This document shows positions 54,820 to 63,068 of a stretch of 64,000 nt of DNA, in pieces. The first letter of the stretch is position 1, and every line of letters starts with the position of its first letter. The stretch is from Gloeocapsa sp. PCC 7428. Lineage in GTDB: Bacteria > Cyanobacteriota > Cyanobacteriia > Cyanobacteriales > Chroococcidiopsidaceae. The position numbers and the translations under genes were made by a program. Where the stretch lies: positions 4,964,001 to 5,028,000 of the forward strand of contig NC_019745.1 in the NCBI RefSeq assembly GCF_000317555.1. Direction: 5' to 3'. The notes under the pieces were generated by a model that saw only the letters and a program-made list of their open reading frames with translations, searched no databases and was not told where the DNA came from.

Positions 54820-56061
54820 TCATGCCTTGAAGACGATCGCCGGATCGACGCGAGTTACTTTTTGGATGGCAAATGCAGCAGAACCAACGCACATCAATAC
54901 AGTGACACCAAGAACAGCGATCGCACTGACAGGTGTAATCAAAATCATAATTCCTTGCGTTGCCATTGTCCAAGCTCCTACGCCGTAGCACAAAATCATA
55001 CTTGGCACATACCCTAAAATCGCCATCCACAAAGATTGTTCGACAATCACACCATAAATTTTCCAGTCAGAAGCACCCATTGCCTTAAGCGTCCCAAATT
55101 CTTTTAAATGGTCTGTGACTGAAGAATAAAGAATTTGTCCGACAACGACAACTCCAACAATCACACCCACAACCGTGCTAAGTCCCAAAATAAATCCGAT
55201 TCCTGTGCGCTGCTGCCAAAACTGTTGATTGTGTCGGATGAGTTCGGCTTGCGTAAAAGCGCGGGTATTGGGTAGTGCGGTTTCTATTCTTTGCTTGAGT
55301 GCTTGTAGATCTTCCCCTGGCTGTGCCTGAATCAAGACATGGGTAATTAAGTCGGAGGCGGCTAAAGGTTTCGGTGTAGCAGTTGTCTCAGGATCGGGCG
55401 GTGTATATACATTAGTACATTGAATATCTGATGAACCTGCTTGTAATTTGCACGATAAAGTTGCACTTTGACCCGAATTCGCATAAGCGTTGGCATTCGC
55501 TAACGAAGTAAATACGAAAGGATTAGAGATAATTGAGCGATTTCCCTGCGTTAAACCCACAACTTGTGCTGGCAAAGTTGCTATCTCCTCGACTTCCCCA
55601 ACATTACTTACATTTAATGTTGTGAGATTTGTGCCATCTACCATCACCGTGTAAGGTTGCGCTAAAGCACTAACGCTTCCTTGAGTGATATTTTTGGGCA
55701 CGAACAATTGCCCACTCGAATCAAAGCCAATAATTCGCACTAAGACAATCTCGCGCAACGAGTTGCGCCAAATTGCACCTCTAAGGAGTAAAGGTTCAGC
55801 GCTGGCGACACCAGCAATTTTTTGCGCGTCATTAACTGTGCTGGCAGGGATTGGTAAAGATAATTCCAGATGTACAATACTCTCAGAAGTTACCCAGATG
55901 TCTGCTTGCGAGTGTTCAATAATTTGTGTTGTCGAGCGCGTAAACCCATTAAAAATCCCTGTTTGAATCGTCACTAAACTCACAGCAAACATGATTCCCG
56001 CTTGGGCTACAAGAAAGCGTGGCAGATCTTCTAGTAGATTTTTGCGAGCAACTGAAACCAT
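54820..56061 (-). CDS. DevC/MacB-type ABC transporter permease
   Basis: A 413-residue permease of the MacB/FtsX type: one N-terminal helix (about 18-38), a large external domain (about 40-285), and three C-terminal helices with the FtsX signature (LKEFGTLKAMGASDWKIYGV). DevC of Anabaena exports heterocyst glycolipids. No DevB or DevA partner is adjacent in the window. The external domain has Cys pairs and suits a lipid-loading role; the substrate is unknown. Confidence 0.88.
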   Translation of the reverse strand: MVSVARKNLLEDLPRFLVAQAGIMFAVSLVTIQTGIFNGFTRSTTQIIEHSQADIWVTSESIVHLELSLPIPASTVNDAQKIAGVASAEPLLLRGAIWRNSLREIVLVRIIGFDSSGQLFVPKNITQGSVSALAQPYTVMVDGTNLTTLNVSNVGEVEEIATLPAQVVGLTQGNRSIISNPFVFTSLANANAYANSGQSATLSCKLQAGSSDIQCTNVYTPPDPETTATPKPLAASDLITHVLIQAQPGEDLQALKQRIETALPNTRAFTQAELIRHNQQFWQQRTGIGFILGLSTVVGVIVGVVVVGQILYSSVTDHLKEFGTLKAMGASDWKIYGVIVEQSLWMAILGYVPSMILCYGVGAWTMATQGIMILITPVSAIAVLGVTVLMCVGSAAFAIQKVTRVDPAIVFKA

Positions 56062-56175
56062 GAAGATATTGTAGGGGTCAGAGGTCAGGGAAGAACAGTT
56101 CTACTGATATAGTGAGAGAGTATCAGCTACGAATTTGTAATTAAGGAAATTAAACAAACTTTAAAACGTAACAGT

Positions 56176-56215
56176 GTTAGTCCACGAAGGTGGACTTTGT
56201 TTGTCAAGCCGCAAC
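56176..56215. repeat. Dispersed hairpin repeat, copy B
   Basis: GTTAGTCCACGAAGGTGGAC and a GCCGCAAC end. The 7-bp hairpin AGTCCAC / GTGGACT is perfect here. It abuts the stop codon of the radical SAM gene and may serve as its terminator on the minus strand. Confidence 0.6.
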
Positions 56216-57802
56216 TTATTTTGGCGATACAGCATAGGTTTTCTCTGCCATATCTTCCCTTGATTCTTCTTCTAACAACGTAGCTAATTGTGCTTCAATT
56301 TCGTCGCGAACGATTTGCCGATATTGAATAAAGTGTTCAATTAATGCGCAGTTACTCAAATAAGGAACAAAAACGCCAGGATTGTGACGCATTATGCTAA
56401 ACAGTTGTTTCCAAAACTGAAATCGAGTATTACGTTTAAAACCCTGTCGCCAGCAGATAATCAATACAGCGCGCATCTCTATAGGTTCCAACATCCGAAA
56501 CGGTGCTTTATGCGGGGCTGGCTTCATTGCCATAAAGTGACGGTACACTCTTGATAGATAGCGACGCGGTTCATACAGTTCCCAGAAACAACTGACATAC
56601 TCGCGGGCTAACTCTGGTAAAGGGCGCGTAGGTACAAAGTTAGTGAGAGTCATCTGATGACCTTCGGTTTCTTGCTTTGCCTCTAAAAGTCGTCCTTCTT
56701 TGTGTAGTCGTTGCCATAGTGCAGTATTTGGCAAGGCTTGTAATAGCCCAAACATTGCTTTAGGAATTGCGGTTGCTTCGACAAAATTGATAATGCGATC
56801 GCCTGCGCCAGGTTTTTCATCATCAAATCCTAAAATGAAACCTGCCATGACACTTAAGCCGGCAGAGTTAATTTTCTGCACTGACTCGATCAGCGAATTG
56901 CGTGTATTTTGAAACTTGTGGGTTAGCGCCAGACTATCCGTATCCGGCGTTTCTATTCCCAAAAATACCGCTGTAAAGTTCGCCGCAACCATCAACGCCA
57001 ATAATTCATCGTCTTGGGCTAAGTCTACTGATGCTTCAGTTGCGAGGCGAAATGGATACTGATGTTCTGCCATCCAAGGACCAAGTTCGCGTAGCAACAG
57101 CTTGACATTCCGCTTGTTACCAATAAAATTGTCATCGACCATAAAAACCGAACGCCGCCAACCTAGATCGTAAAGTGTCTGTAACTCGGCGATCAGCTGT
57201 GCTGGTGTTTTAGTCCGAGGTTTACGTCCATACAGTACAATAATGTCGCAGAATTCGCACTGAAAAGGACAGCCCCGCGAAAATTGCACAGACATCTCGT
57301 TATATGCGTTGAGATCGAGGAGATCGAACCTTGGAATTGGCGTAATAGTCACATCAGGTTTATCGCCTTTGGCAGTGAAAATTCCTGACGTTTCACCCTG
57401 TTCAAGTGCCGCAACCAGAAGTGGTAGAGTAATTTCGCCTTCGTCTAAAACGAGAAAATCTGCCCCCGCTTCCTGCGCTGCGTCTGGTACAGAAGTCACA
57501 TAAGGACCACCCACCGCTACCAATTTACCCCGTCGCTTTGCCTCGCGAATCAGATGAAGCATATCAGGTTTTTGGACAATCATTCCAGAAATAATCACTA
57601 AATCTGCCCAAGCCCAATCTGCTTCGGTTTCTTCGCGTACATTCCGATCTACGAGGCGAAATTCCCACGTTTGAGGCAAAATAGCTGCTACGGTAATCAT
57701 CCCCAATGGGGGTAGGGAGACCTTACGCCCAATCAATTCTAGTGCGCGATCGAATGACCAGAAAGATTTAGGGAAAAGTGGATATAAAAGTAGTACACGC
57801 AT
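56216..57802 (-). CDS. B12-binding radical SAM protein
   Basis: A 528-residue enzyme from ATG at 57800-57802. N-terminal B12-binding-like domain (about 1-140; MRVLLLYPLFPKSFWSFDRA, GGPYVTSVPD), then the radical SAM core with CxxxCxxC in FSRGCPFQCEFCDII (about 185-192), and a C-terminal DUF4070-like part. Such enzymes often methylate or rearrange unactivated carbon. The frame runs on upstream to 58129 only through a tandem repeat, so the longer start is rejected. It is the last gene of a block of lipid- or metabolite-type enzymes. Confidence 0.9.
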   Translation of the reverse strand: MRVLLLYPLFPKSFWSFDRALELIGRKVSLPPLGMITVAAILPQTWEFRLVDRNVREETEADWAWADLVIISGMIVQKPDMLHLIREAKRRGKLVAVGGPYVTSVPDAAQEAGADFLVLDEGEITLPLLVAALEQGETSGIFTAKGDKPDVTITPIPRFDLLDLNAYNEMSVQFSRGCPFQCEFCDIIVLYGRKPRTKTPAQLIAELQTLYDLGWRRSVFMVDDNFIGNKRNVKLLLRELGPWMAEHQYPFRLATEASVDLAQDDELLALMVAANFTAVFLGIETPDTDSLALTHKFQNTRNSLIESVQKINSAGLSVMAGFILGFDDEKPGAGDRIINFVEATAIPKAMFGLLQALPNTALWQRLHKEGRLLEAKQETEGHQMTLTNFVPTRPLPELAREYVSCFWELYEPRRYLSRVYRHFMAMKPAPHKAPFRMLEPIEMRAVLIICWRQGFKRNTRFQFWKQLFSIMRHNPGVFVPYLSNCALIEHFIQYRQIVRDEIEAQLATLLEEESREDMAEKTYAVSPK

Positions 57803-57821
57803 TCGTTTAGGGGTATGGGGG

Positions 57822-57909
57822 TGCAGGGGTGCAGGGATGCAGGGATGCAGGGGTGCAGGGGTGCAGGGGTGCAGGGGTGCAGGGATGCAGGGGTGCAGGG
57901 ATGCAGGGG
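57822..57909. repeat. Octamer minisatellite, 11 units
   Basis: Eleven perfect 8-base units TGCAGGGG or TGCAGGGA fill 57822-57909 between the radical SAM gene and the amidohydrolase. In the minus strand it would encode repeats of His-Pro-Cys-type residues, none in a real gene. Confidence 0.9.
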
Positions 57910-57927
57910 CAAGGCAATGCCTTGCCC
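57907..57927. repeat. Palindrome next to the minisatellite
   Basis: GGGCAAGGCA at 57907-57916 pairs with TGCCTTGCCC at 57918-57927 around one base, a perfect hairpin. It follows the octamer array directly. Not followed by a T-tract in either direction. Confidence 0.75.
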
Positions 57928-57939
57928 GTACTGCATTTT

Positions 57940-59334
57940 TTAGGGTAGTGCGGTTTGTGTGAGGAGATGATTTGGTAATGATTGGCGCAGGCGATCGCCG
58001 TATAATGCCAAGGCGTTTCCACCTAGCAGTAAGCCTAAGTGTTCGCGATCGTAATCGGCTACTGTCGCCGCATCGTGGACGCAGTTTTGTAAAACGCCAT
58101 CCCAATGACCATAATCGCCGGAGAAGCACGCAAGGTGTTTGCCAGTTTCACCCATCGCAATGTGTAGATATGCAGGACCAGGATCGTCGGATTCAAACGA
58201 AGTGAAAATTTGTCCGCGCTCAAAGTATTCTAAGGGATCGCGGTGGCGTAAATCGTAATGTTCGTACAAACTTACATCTTCAATCTTCGTGGGATCGTGT
58301 TGCTTGTTCCACAATAAATCGAACAGGTTTTTCGCTTGACTAATCAAGTTAACGTTATTGTGCGTTCCGCGTTCTTGAATCATCAACTTGGTAAATTCCA
58401 TCAGTGATGGGCGATAAGGATGTTTCGGATCAAAGTCACGAATGCGCTTTTCCCAATGTTCGTGGAATGCATGGGCTAAATCGGGAACCCAACCGCAACC
58501 ACCTTCTAGAAACCCAACGCGTAGCGTAGGAAATTGCTCGAATGCACCATCAAAGACCATCCGCGCTAATGCTAACTGTTGTTGGTTGCGTTGTACGAAA
58601 ATATGCGTGAGGACAAAAGTTTCAGTATAATCTGAAATGCCGCCTACCATGTAGGAACCAGGTCCGCCGTGAATTCCCAAGCCAATATTTAAATCAACTG
58701 CGGCTTGCAGAATCGGGCGAAAGTCTGGATGGCTAATTGTTTTGCAACTGCGGATTTCGGGGAAAGCTTCGGGTGCTTTGGGGTGCGGAATTGGCATATT
58801 TGGCGCAACCGCGACGCTAATCATCCCTAGTTCATTCACACAACGATGCATCTCTGCAACTGCGGCATCAACATCTTGTAGCGGAATCACGCCAATAGGT
58901 TTCAATCGGTTATCGTAGCCGCGACAGTCATCCGCCATGTAGGTGTTATAGGCACGGCACAGCGCGATCGCCAAGTCTTTATCAATAATGCTCGAAAATA
59001 TTAAATTTAATGTCCCGTAAATGACATGAACGTCAATGCCTTCGCGATCCATGTGTTCGATGCGGATGCGATTGAACATTGCGCCTAAAGTTGTTTCCGG
59101 ATGCAAATTGCGAAAACCGCCTTTACCCATCCCCTGTGGTTGGGGAAACATTCGCATCAAGTCGTTTTTTCCGGTTACAGGGTTAAAGTCAACAATTCTG
59201 GCGCGTTGATCGCCTAAGCTATCAATCACCAAACCAATGCGATCGCGATACTCTGGCTCAATATAATCGCGCATTACCAATGGATTTTCGAGCTTATGAG
59301 CGTCTGCATCAATAACAGGTAAACCTTGATACAT
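57940..59334 (-). CDS. Amidohydrolase family protein (Amidohydro_2)
   Basis: A 464-residue TIM-barrel metal hydrolase/decarboxylase of the ACMSD/Amidohydro_2 class. Early DADAH motif (about 9-13), later IHGGPGSY, and FLEGGCGW / CFSGDYGHWDG towards the end supply metal-ligating His and Asp residues. Typical members decarboxylate or hydrolyse small aromatic or polar acids. It is preceded by the Mpo1-like gene with a 30-base gap. Confidence 0.88.
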   Translation of the reverse strand: MYQGLPVIDADAHKLENPLVMRDYIEPEYRDRIGLVIDSLGDQRARIVDFNPVTGKNDLMRMFPQPQGMGKGGFRNLHPETTLGAMFNRIRIEHMDREGIDVHVIYGTLNLIFSSIIDKDLAIALCRAYNTYMADDCRGYDNRLKPIGVIPLQDVDAAVAEMHRCVNELGMISVAVAPNMPIPHPKAPEAFPEIRSCKTISHPDFRPILQAAVDLNIGLGIHGGPGSYMVGGISDYTETFVLTHIFVQRNQQQLALARMVFDGAFEQFPTLRVGFLEGGCGWVPDLAHAFHEHWEKRIRDFDPKHPYRPSLMEFTKLMIQERGTHNNVNLISQAKNLFDLLWNKQHDPTKIEDVSLYEHYDLRHRDPLEYFERGQIFTSFESDDPGPAYLHIAMGETGKHLACFSGDYGHWDGVLQNCVHDAATVADYDREHLGLLLGGNALALYGDRLRQSLPNHLLTQTALP

Positions 59335-59364
59335 GAATTATCCTTTAAGTCAATAGTTTTTTTA

Positions 59365-59718
59365 CTAATCGCTCAGAGCTTTTTGCTGAAAGTGCTGTAC
59401 AACTTGGCGCACGCCGAACCAATTCTCGAATGACCACTGCATTGAAGCTAAAATTGTTATCCCTGGGTACTTGACAAATGCAGGTTCATTTTTCTCAAAA
59501 AAAGCATGACCGCCCAAAGCAAAAACTTGGGTGAAAACTAAGCAGACGATGGTGAGTCGCCAATCGTAAAACAAAAAGACAACGGCGGCGATCGCGACAA
59601 TATTCGTTAAATGATGGAGAAACTGATTAATCGGGTGCTGGTGGCTTGCAACAAAGTGGGCTTTTGCCTCTTGGAAGTATTTCACAGCGTATGCCCCTAT
59701 CTCGAAGAAAATTGCCAA
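59365..59718 (-). CDS. Mpo1-like (DUF962) membrane protein
   Basis: A 117-residue protein of the yeast Mpo1/YGL010W family, with SHQHPINQFLHHLTN and GHAFFEKNEPA, whose conserved histidines bind iron in the yeast dioxygenase. Yeast Mpo1 performs alpha-oxidation of 2-hydroxy fatty acids in sphingoid-base degradation. Two or three hydrophobic stretches suggest membrane association. It lies between the fatty-acid-hydroxylase-like gene and the amidohydrolase, same strand. Confidence 0.88.
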   Translation of the reverse strand: MAIFFEIGAYAVKYFQEAKAHFVASHQHPINQFLHHLTNIVAIAAVVFLFYDWRLTIVCLVFTQVFALGGHAFFEKNEPAFVKYPGITILASMQWSFENWFGVRQVVQHFQQKALSD

Positions 59719-59813
59719 TGTGTTGTAGGAACAATAGCACTACAAGTCTCTACAGCCTACAAAAATAACAAATTCTTTATTGATCTTGAGAATTGAACGA
59801 ATTAGTTACGCAC

Positions 59814-60314
59814 CTACCACCACCGCAACTGTAAGTAACCGCGTTTTGGTTGCGATAATTCCTCTTCGGTCAGCCATTCTACAGGCTTGTACGTTCCAAA
59901 AACGCGATCCCACCAATCGACAGCTAAACCAAAGTTGTGATGCCACATACCATACTTATGATGGACATAATGAACGGGCATTTTCATCCAAAAGCACTTT
60001 GTGGGGTTTTCGTGCTGTAGTTGATGTGCATAAGCTGAGAATGCAGCATAAATTAATCCTCCTAGAAACCAACCAATTCCGGCTTCTAAAGAAAGGAAAA
60101 ATACAGCAATCATTACAATAAAGCTACCGCGCACATAATCGCGAAATTCCCAGATGACGCCTTGTCCTTCATTGCGACGGTGATGATCGCGGTGACGTTC
60201 GCCAATTTGCTGCGAAACGTGCATCAACCGATGCAACCAGTATTCTACCAAACTTGCTAGGACGAACGCTGCAATAAAACAAACAACTGCGATAGAAATA
60301 GTTAACGCGTTCAT
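59814..60314 (-). CDS. Fatty acid hydroxylase/sterol desaturase family protein (CrtZ-like)
   Basis: A 166-residue diiron membrane oxygenase with histidine boxes HRLMH (about 29-33), HRDHH (about 42-46), HQLQHEN and HYVHHKYGMWHHNFG. This pattern is shared by beta-carotene hydroxylase CrtZ and small fatty-acid hydroxylases. Three hydrophobic segments. Without carotenoid genes nearby and with an Mpo1-like neighbour, a fatty-acid role is plausible, but CrtZ activity cannot be excluded. Confidence 0.85.
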   Translation of the reverse strand: MNALTISIAVVCFIAAFVLASLVEYWLHRLMHVSQQIGERHRDHHRRNEGQGVIWEFRDYVRGSFIVMIAVFFLSLEAGIGWFLGGLIYAAFSAYAHQLQHENPTKCFWMKMPVHYVHHKYGMWHHNFGLAVDWWDRVFGTYKPVEWLTEEELSQPKRGYLQLRWW

Positions 60315-60353
60315 AGGTTTCGATTCCTCACACGAGACGAACTCCAGCGAGCT

Positions 60354-61295
60354 TTATAATCTATGAAGAATTTTACTGAGTTTTTGTTTTCTGTTACTGC
60401 CAGAAAGTGCGATCGCAAGACTCATACCGATATGTGGTAATGCACAAATATGTCCGCAAACTGCACGCCATCGATTCCAAGACTGTACGACTCTTGACGT
60501 CGGATAGACGCGCCAGAATCGATTCACTGAACACACCATATCGTCGCCTAATGCTGTCACTTCATGCCACCACCCCATAGGAATAAAGAGTGTTTCGCCT
60601 TGCTTGAGAATGACTTCATATCTATGTTGCAGCGCCATCTTAAATCGCGGAAAGGATATTAAATCTGGTTGGGCGAGTGATACGCGGCTGAACCAAGAAC
60701 GTAATTTCAAACCGTAGCGTATATGACGATAAACGGGGAACGGATAGAGATTATATGTCTGAGAAGGAGGAAACAACACAACTCTTTTCTCACCATACAT
60801 TTGCATTAGTGTACCGTCCACTGAGTCGTAATGTAAACCTGATGAATGTCCGCCAGGTCCCATATACAAATTGAAATCCGTCGCGGGCTTAGTTAAACCA
60901 AGTTGACTGCCAATAATTTGTAATGCAGGTGTTTGTGCGAGAATAGTATCTTTTATAGAGCATTTACCTAAATAAATGTCGTTTTCGTGCGCAGTGCGAT
61001 CGCGTAACAATTCGGCATACTCGGTAAACTGCATACTTTGCAAAGCGACTCCACTACCAATATTCTTCCAATCGCGTTTATCTTGCTGATATCTAGAATT
61101 ACCGTAATTTCTGAACAAAAATGTTTGATCGCCTAACTTTTCGCAGAGATATTCTAAATTCCAATTTATCGCGGGTAATAAGCCAGCGATCGTAACTGGT
61201 GTACCGGTTTTCTGATACTTTTCAATAAATATATCAGGTGTTATCTCAGCTACATCAATCCTTGCTATAGAATCGGCTATTTTGAGCATTTGCAC
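60354..61295 (-). CDS. JmjC/cupin_8-like dioxygenase
   Basis: A 313-residue cupin-like 2-oxoglutarate/Fe(II) oxygenase. The iron triad is visible: HYDSVDG (HxD) and WWHEVTAL (distal His). Family members hydroxylate proteins or small molecules. It starts at the block's promoter side, divergent from the GH3 gene by 81 bases (from the likely start of that gene), and 39 bases before the fatty-acid-hydroxylase-like gene on the same strand. Confidence 0.85.
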   Translation of the reverse strand: MQMLKIADSIARIDVAEITPDIFIEKYQKTGTPVTIAGLLPAINWNLEYLCEKLGDQTFLFRNYGNSRYQQDKRDWKNIGSGVALQSMQFTEYAELLRDRTAHENDIYLGKCSIKDTILAQTPALQIIGSQLGLTKPATDFNLYMGPGGHSSGLHYDSVDGTLMQMYGEKRVVLFPPSQTYNLYPFPVYRHIRYGLKLRSWFSRVSLAQPDLISFPRFKMALQHRYEVILKQGETLFIPMGWWHEVTALGDDMVCSVNRFWRVYPTSRVVQSWNRWRAVCGHICALPHIGMSLAIALSGSNRKQKLSKILHRL

Positions 61296-61376
61296 TAATC
61301 ATGAATTATTTTATAACTTTATAATGCCAAAACTGTATTTGATCTACAGTTGCTTTTTATTCAAGTGTGCCAGAAT

Positions 61377-63059
61377 ATGTCAAGTTTTGTTCAAAAAGTC
61401 TTACTGTATGCTACTCAACAGCGGAAGAATATTTTTGTCAAAAAAACTCATAACGCTTTAAGTTTGCAGGAACAATTCTTAATTAATCTTTTAGATTTTC
61501 ATAAAAATACAGAGTTAGGAAAAGAGTATTCATTAAATGACATTACTACTATCGAGCAGTTTCAACAACGAATTCCGATTTGGGAATATAGCAGCTATGA
61601 ACCTTATATCCAGCGCATGGCACAAGGTGAAAAAAATATTTTGACACCCGATCCTGTCGTATATTTTAATACGACGAGTGGTTCGACTGGAAAGCAGAAA
61701 TTAATTCCTGTCACGCAATACTTTCAAAGTACATTAAGACGAGCTAATTTCACAAGTATTGGTTTTCTCGATACGGCGCTGCGATCGCGCAATTTGAATT
61801 TTGGCAAATTATTAGTGACTAATACAGCAAAGATTACTGGGCAGACTGCAAGTGGAATTGCATATGGTCCTGGAGGTACAGGAGTAATACGGATGAATAA
61901 AATACTGTATCAACAGCTATTCGCCCATCCATATACACTGCTTGAAGTTTCTGATAGCGTTAGCCGACATTACCTCTGTTTGCTGTTTGCATTAAGAGAT
62001 GAATCGATGCGAGGCATGATTGCTAACTTTCCTATGCTTATTCTACGTACTTGCCAGTATTTAGAACGCTATGCTAAGGATTTAATTCACGATCTCGAGT
62101 TTGGGCAAATTGCTAGTTGGTTAAACTTAGAACCCGAAATACGTAAGACTTTAGAAAAGCAATTTTTTGCTGTCCCAAGCCGTGCGGCTCAACTTAAATC
62201 TATATTGAGAAATAATGGTAAACTCACACCAAAACTTGCTTGGTCTAACTTATCTTTTATTGCAACCGCACGTGGAGGAACATCTAATTTTTATTTTCAT
62301 AGGTTTCCTGATTACTTAGAGGATACTCCAATATTTGGTGCAGTTTATGCTTCAGCTGAAGGGACATTTAGTATTTATTCTGACCTCAATACAGATGGAA
62401 GTATTTTGGCGATTGAAAGTGGCTTTTTTGAATTTATCCCTCAAGACCAGTGGGAAGAAGCACATCCTAAAACTTTGCTAGCTACAGAAGTCAAAGTAGG
62501 TCAACTTTACCGCATACTCATGACAAACTATAGTGGTTTATACCGTTATGATAATGGCGACGTTATAGAAGTTGTCGGTTTTTACAATAAAACTCCTTTA
62601 ATTACCTTTCGGTATCGTCGTGGAGGTCTACTATCTTCTACTACCGAGAAAACAACCGAGTCTCACGCAACGCACGTTATGCAAGCTTTACAACAAGAGT
62701 TTGGTTTAGCCTTAGAGGATTTTTGCATTACTTTAACAGATAATGATTTTCCGGCGCATTATTTAGTCAATATTGAACTAATCGGCGATCGCCCGCTGAG
62801 TAACCCGCAAACATTTTTAGCCGGATTTGACCAAAAACTGAAAGAAATTAATGTCTACTATGGTGCGAAACGTCGAGATCAAGTACCACCACCGCGATTG
62901 CGTATTTTAGCACCTGGAAGTTTCGCGATAATTCGTCAGCGTCAATTACAAAAAGGAATTCCCGATTCGCAATTAAAATTTCCTCATATTAGCGAAGACC
63001 GCAATTTTCTTTCGGGACTCACCATAGAACAAGAATTTAGACTACCAGAAGATGTCTAG
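61377..63059 (+). CDS. GH3 auxin-responsive-promoter family protein
   Basis: A 560-residue acyl-adenylating enzyme of the GH3 fold, from ATG at 61377 (MSSFVQKVLL); the TTG at 61350 is less likely. ATP-binding TTSGSTGKQKLIPVT, YASAEGTFSIYSDLN and NYSGLYRYDNGDVIEVVG are the three adenylation motifs. Plant GH3 enzymes couple hormones to amino acids. Bacterial homologues are of largely unknown role. Here it is divergent from an oxygenase block, suggesting acyl amidation. Confidence 0.9.
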   Translation: MSSFVQKVLLYATQQRKNIFVKKTHNALSLQEQFLINLLDFHKNTELGKEYSLNDITTIEQFQQRIPIWEYSSYEPYIQRMAQGEKNILTPDPVVYFNTTSGSTGKQKLIPVTQYFQSTLRRANFTSIGFLDTALRSRNLNFGKLLVTNTAKITGQTASGIAYGPGGTGVIRMNKILYQQLFAHPYTLLEVSDSVSRHYLCLLFALRDESMRGMIANFPMLILRTCQYLERYAKDLIHDLEFGQIASWLNLEPEIRKTLEKQFFAVPSRAAQLKSILRNNGKLTPKLAWSNLSFIATARGGTSNFYFHRFPDYLEDTPIFGAVYASAEGTFSIYSDLNTDGSILAIESGFFEFIPQDQWEEAHPKTLLATEVKVGQLYRILMTNYSGLYRYDNGDVIEVVGFYNKTPLITFRYRRGGLLSSTTEKTTESHATHVMQALQQEFGLALEDFCITLTDNDFPAHYLVNIELIGDRPLSNPQTFLAGFDQKLKEINVYYGAKRRDQVPPPRLRILAPGSFAIIRQRQLQKGIPDSQLKFPHISEDRNFLSGLTIEQEFRLPEDV

Positions 63060-63068
63060 TAGTAACAA

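Noticed and set aside
57739-58129. Long N-terminal extension of the radical SAM frame and overlapping His-Pro-Cys-rich frames
   Set aside because: They are translations of the octamer minisatellite; the real start with family N-terminus is at 57802.
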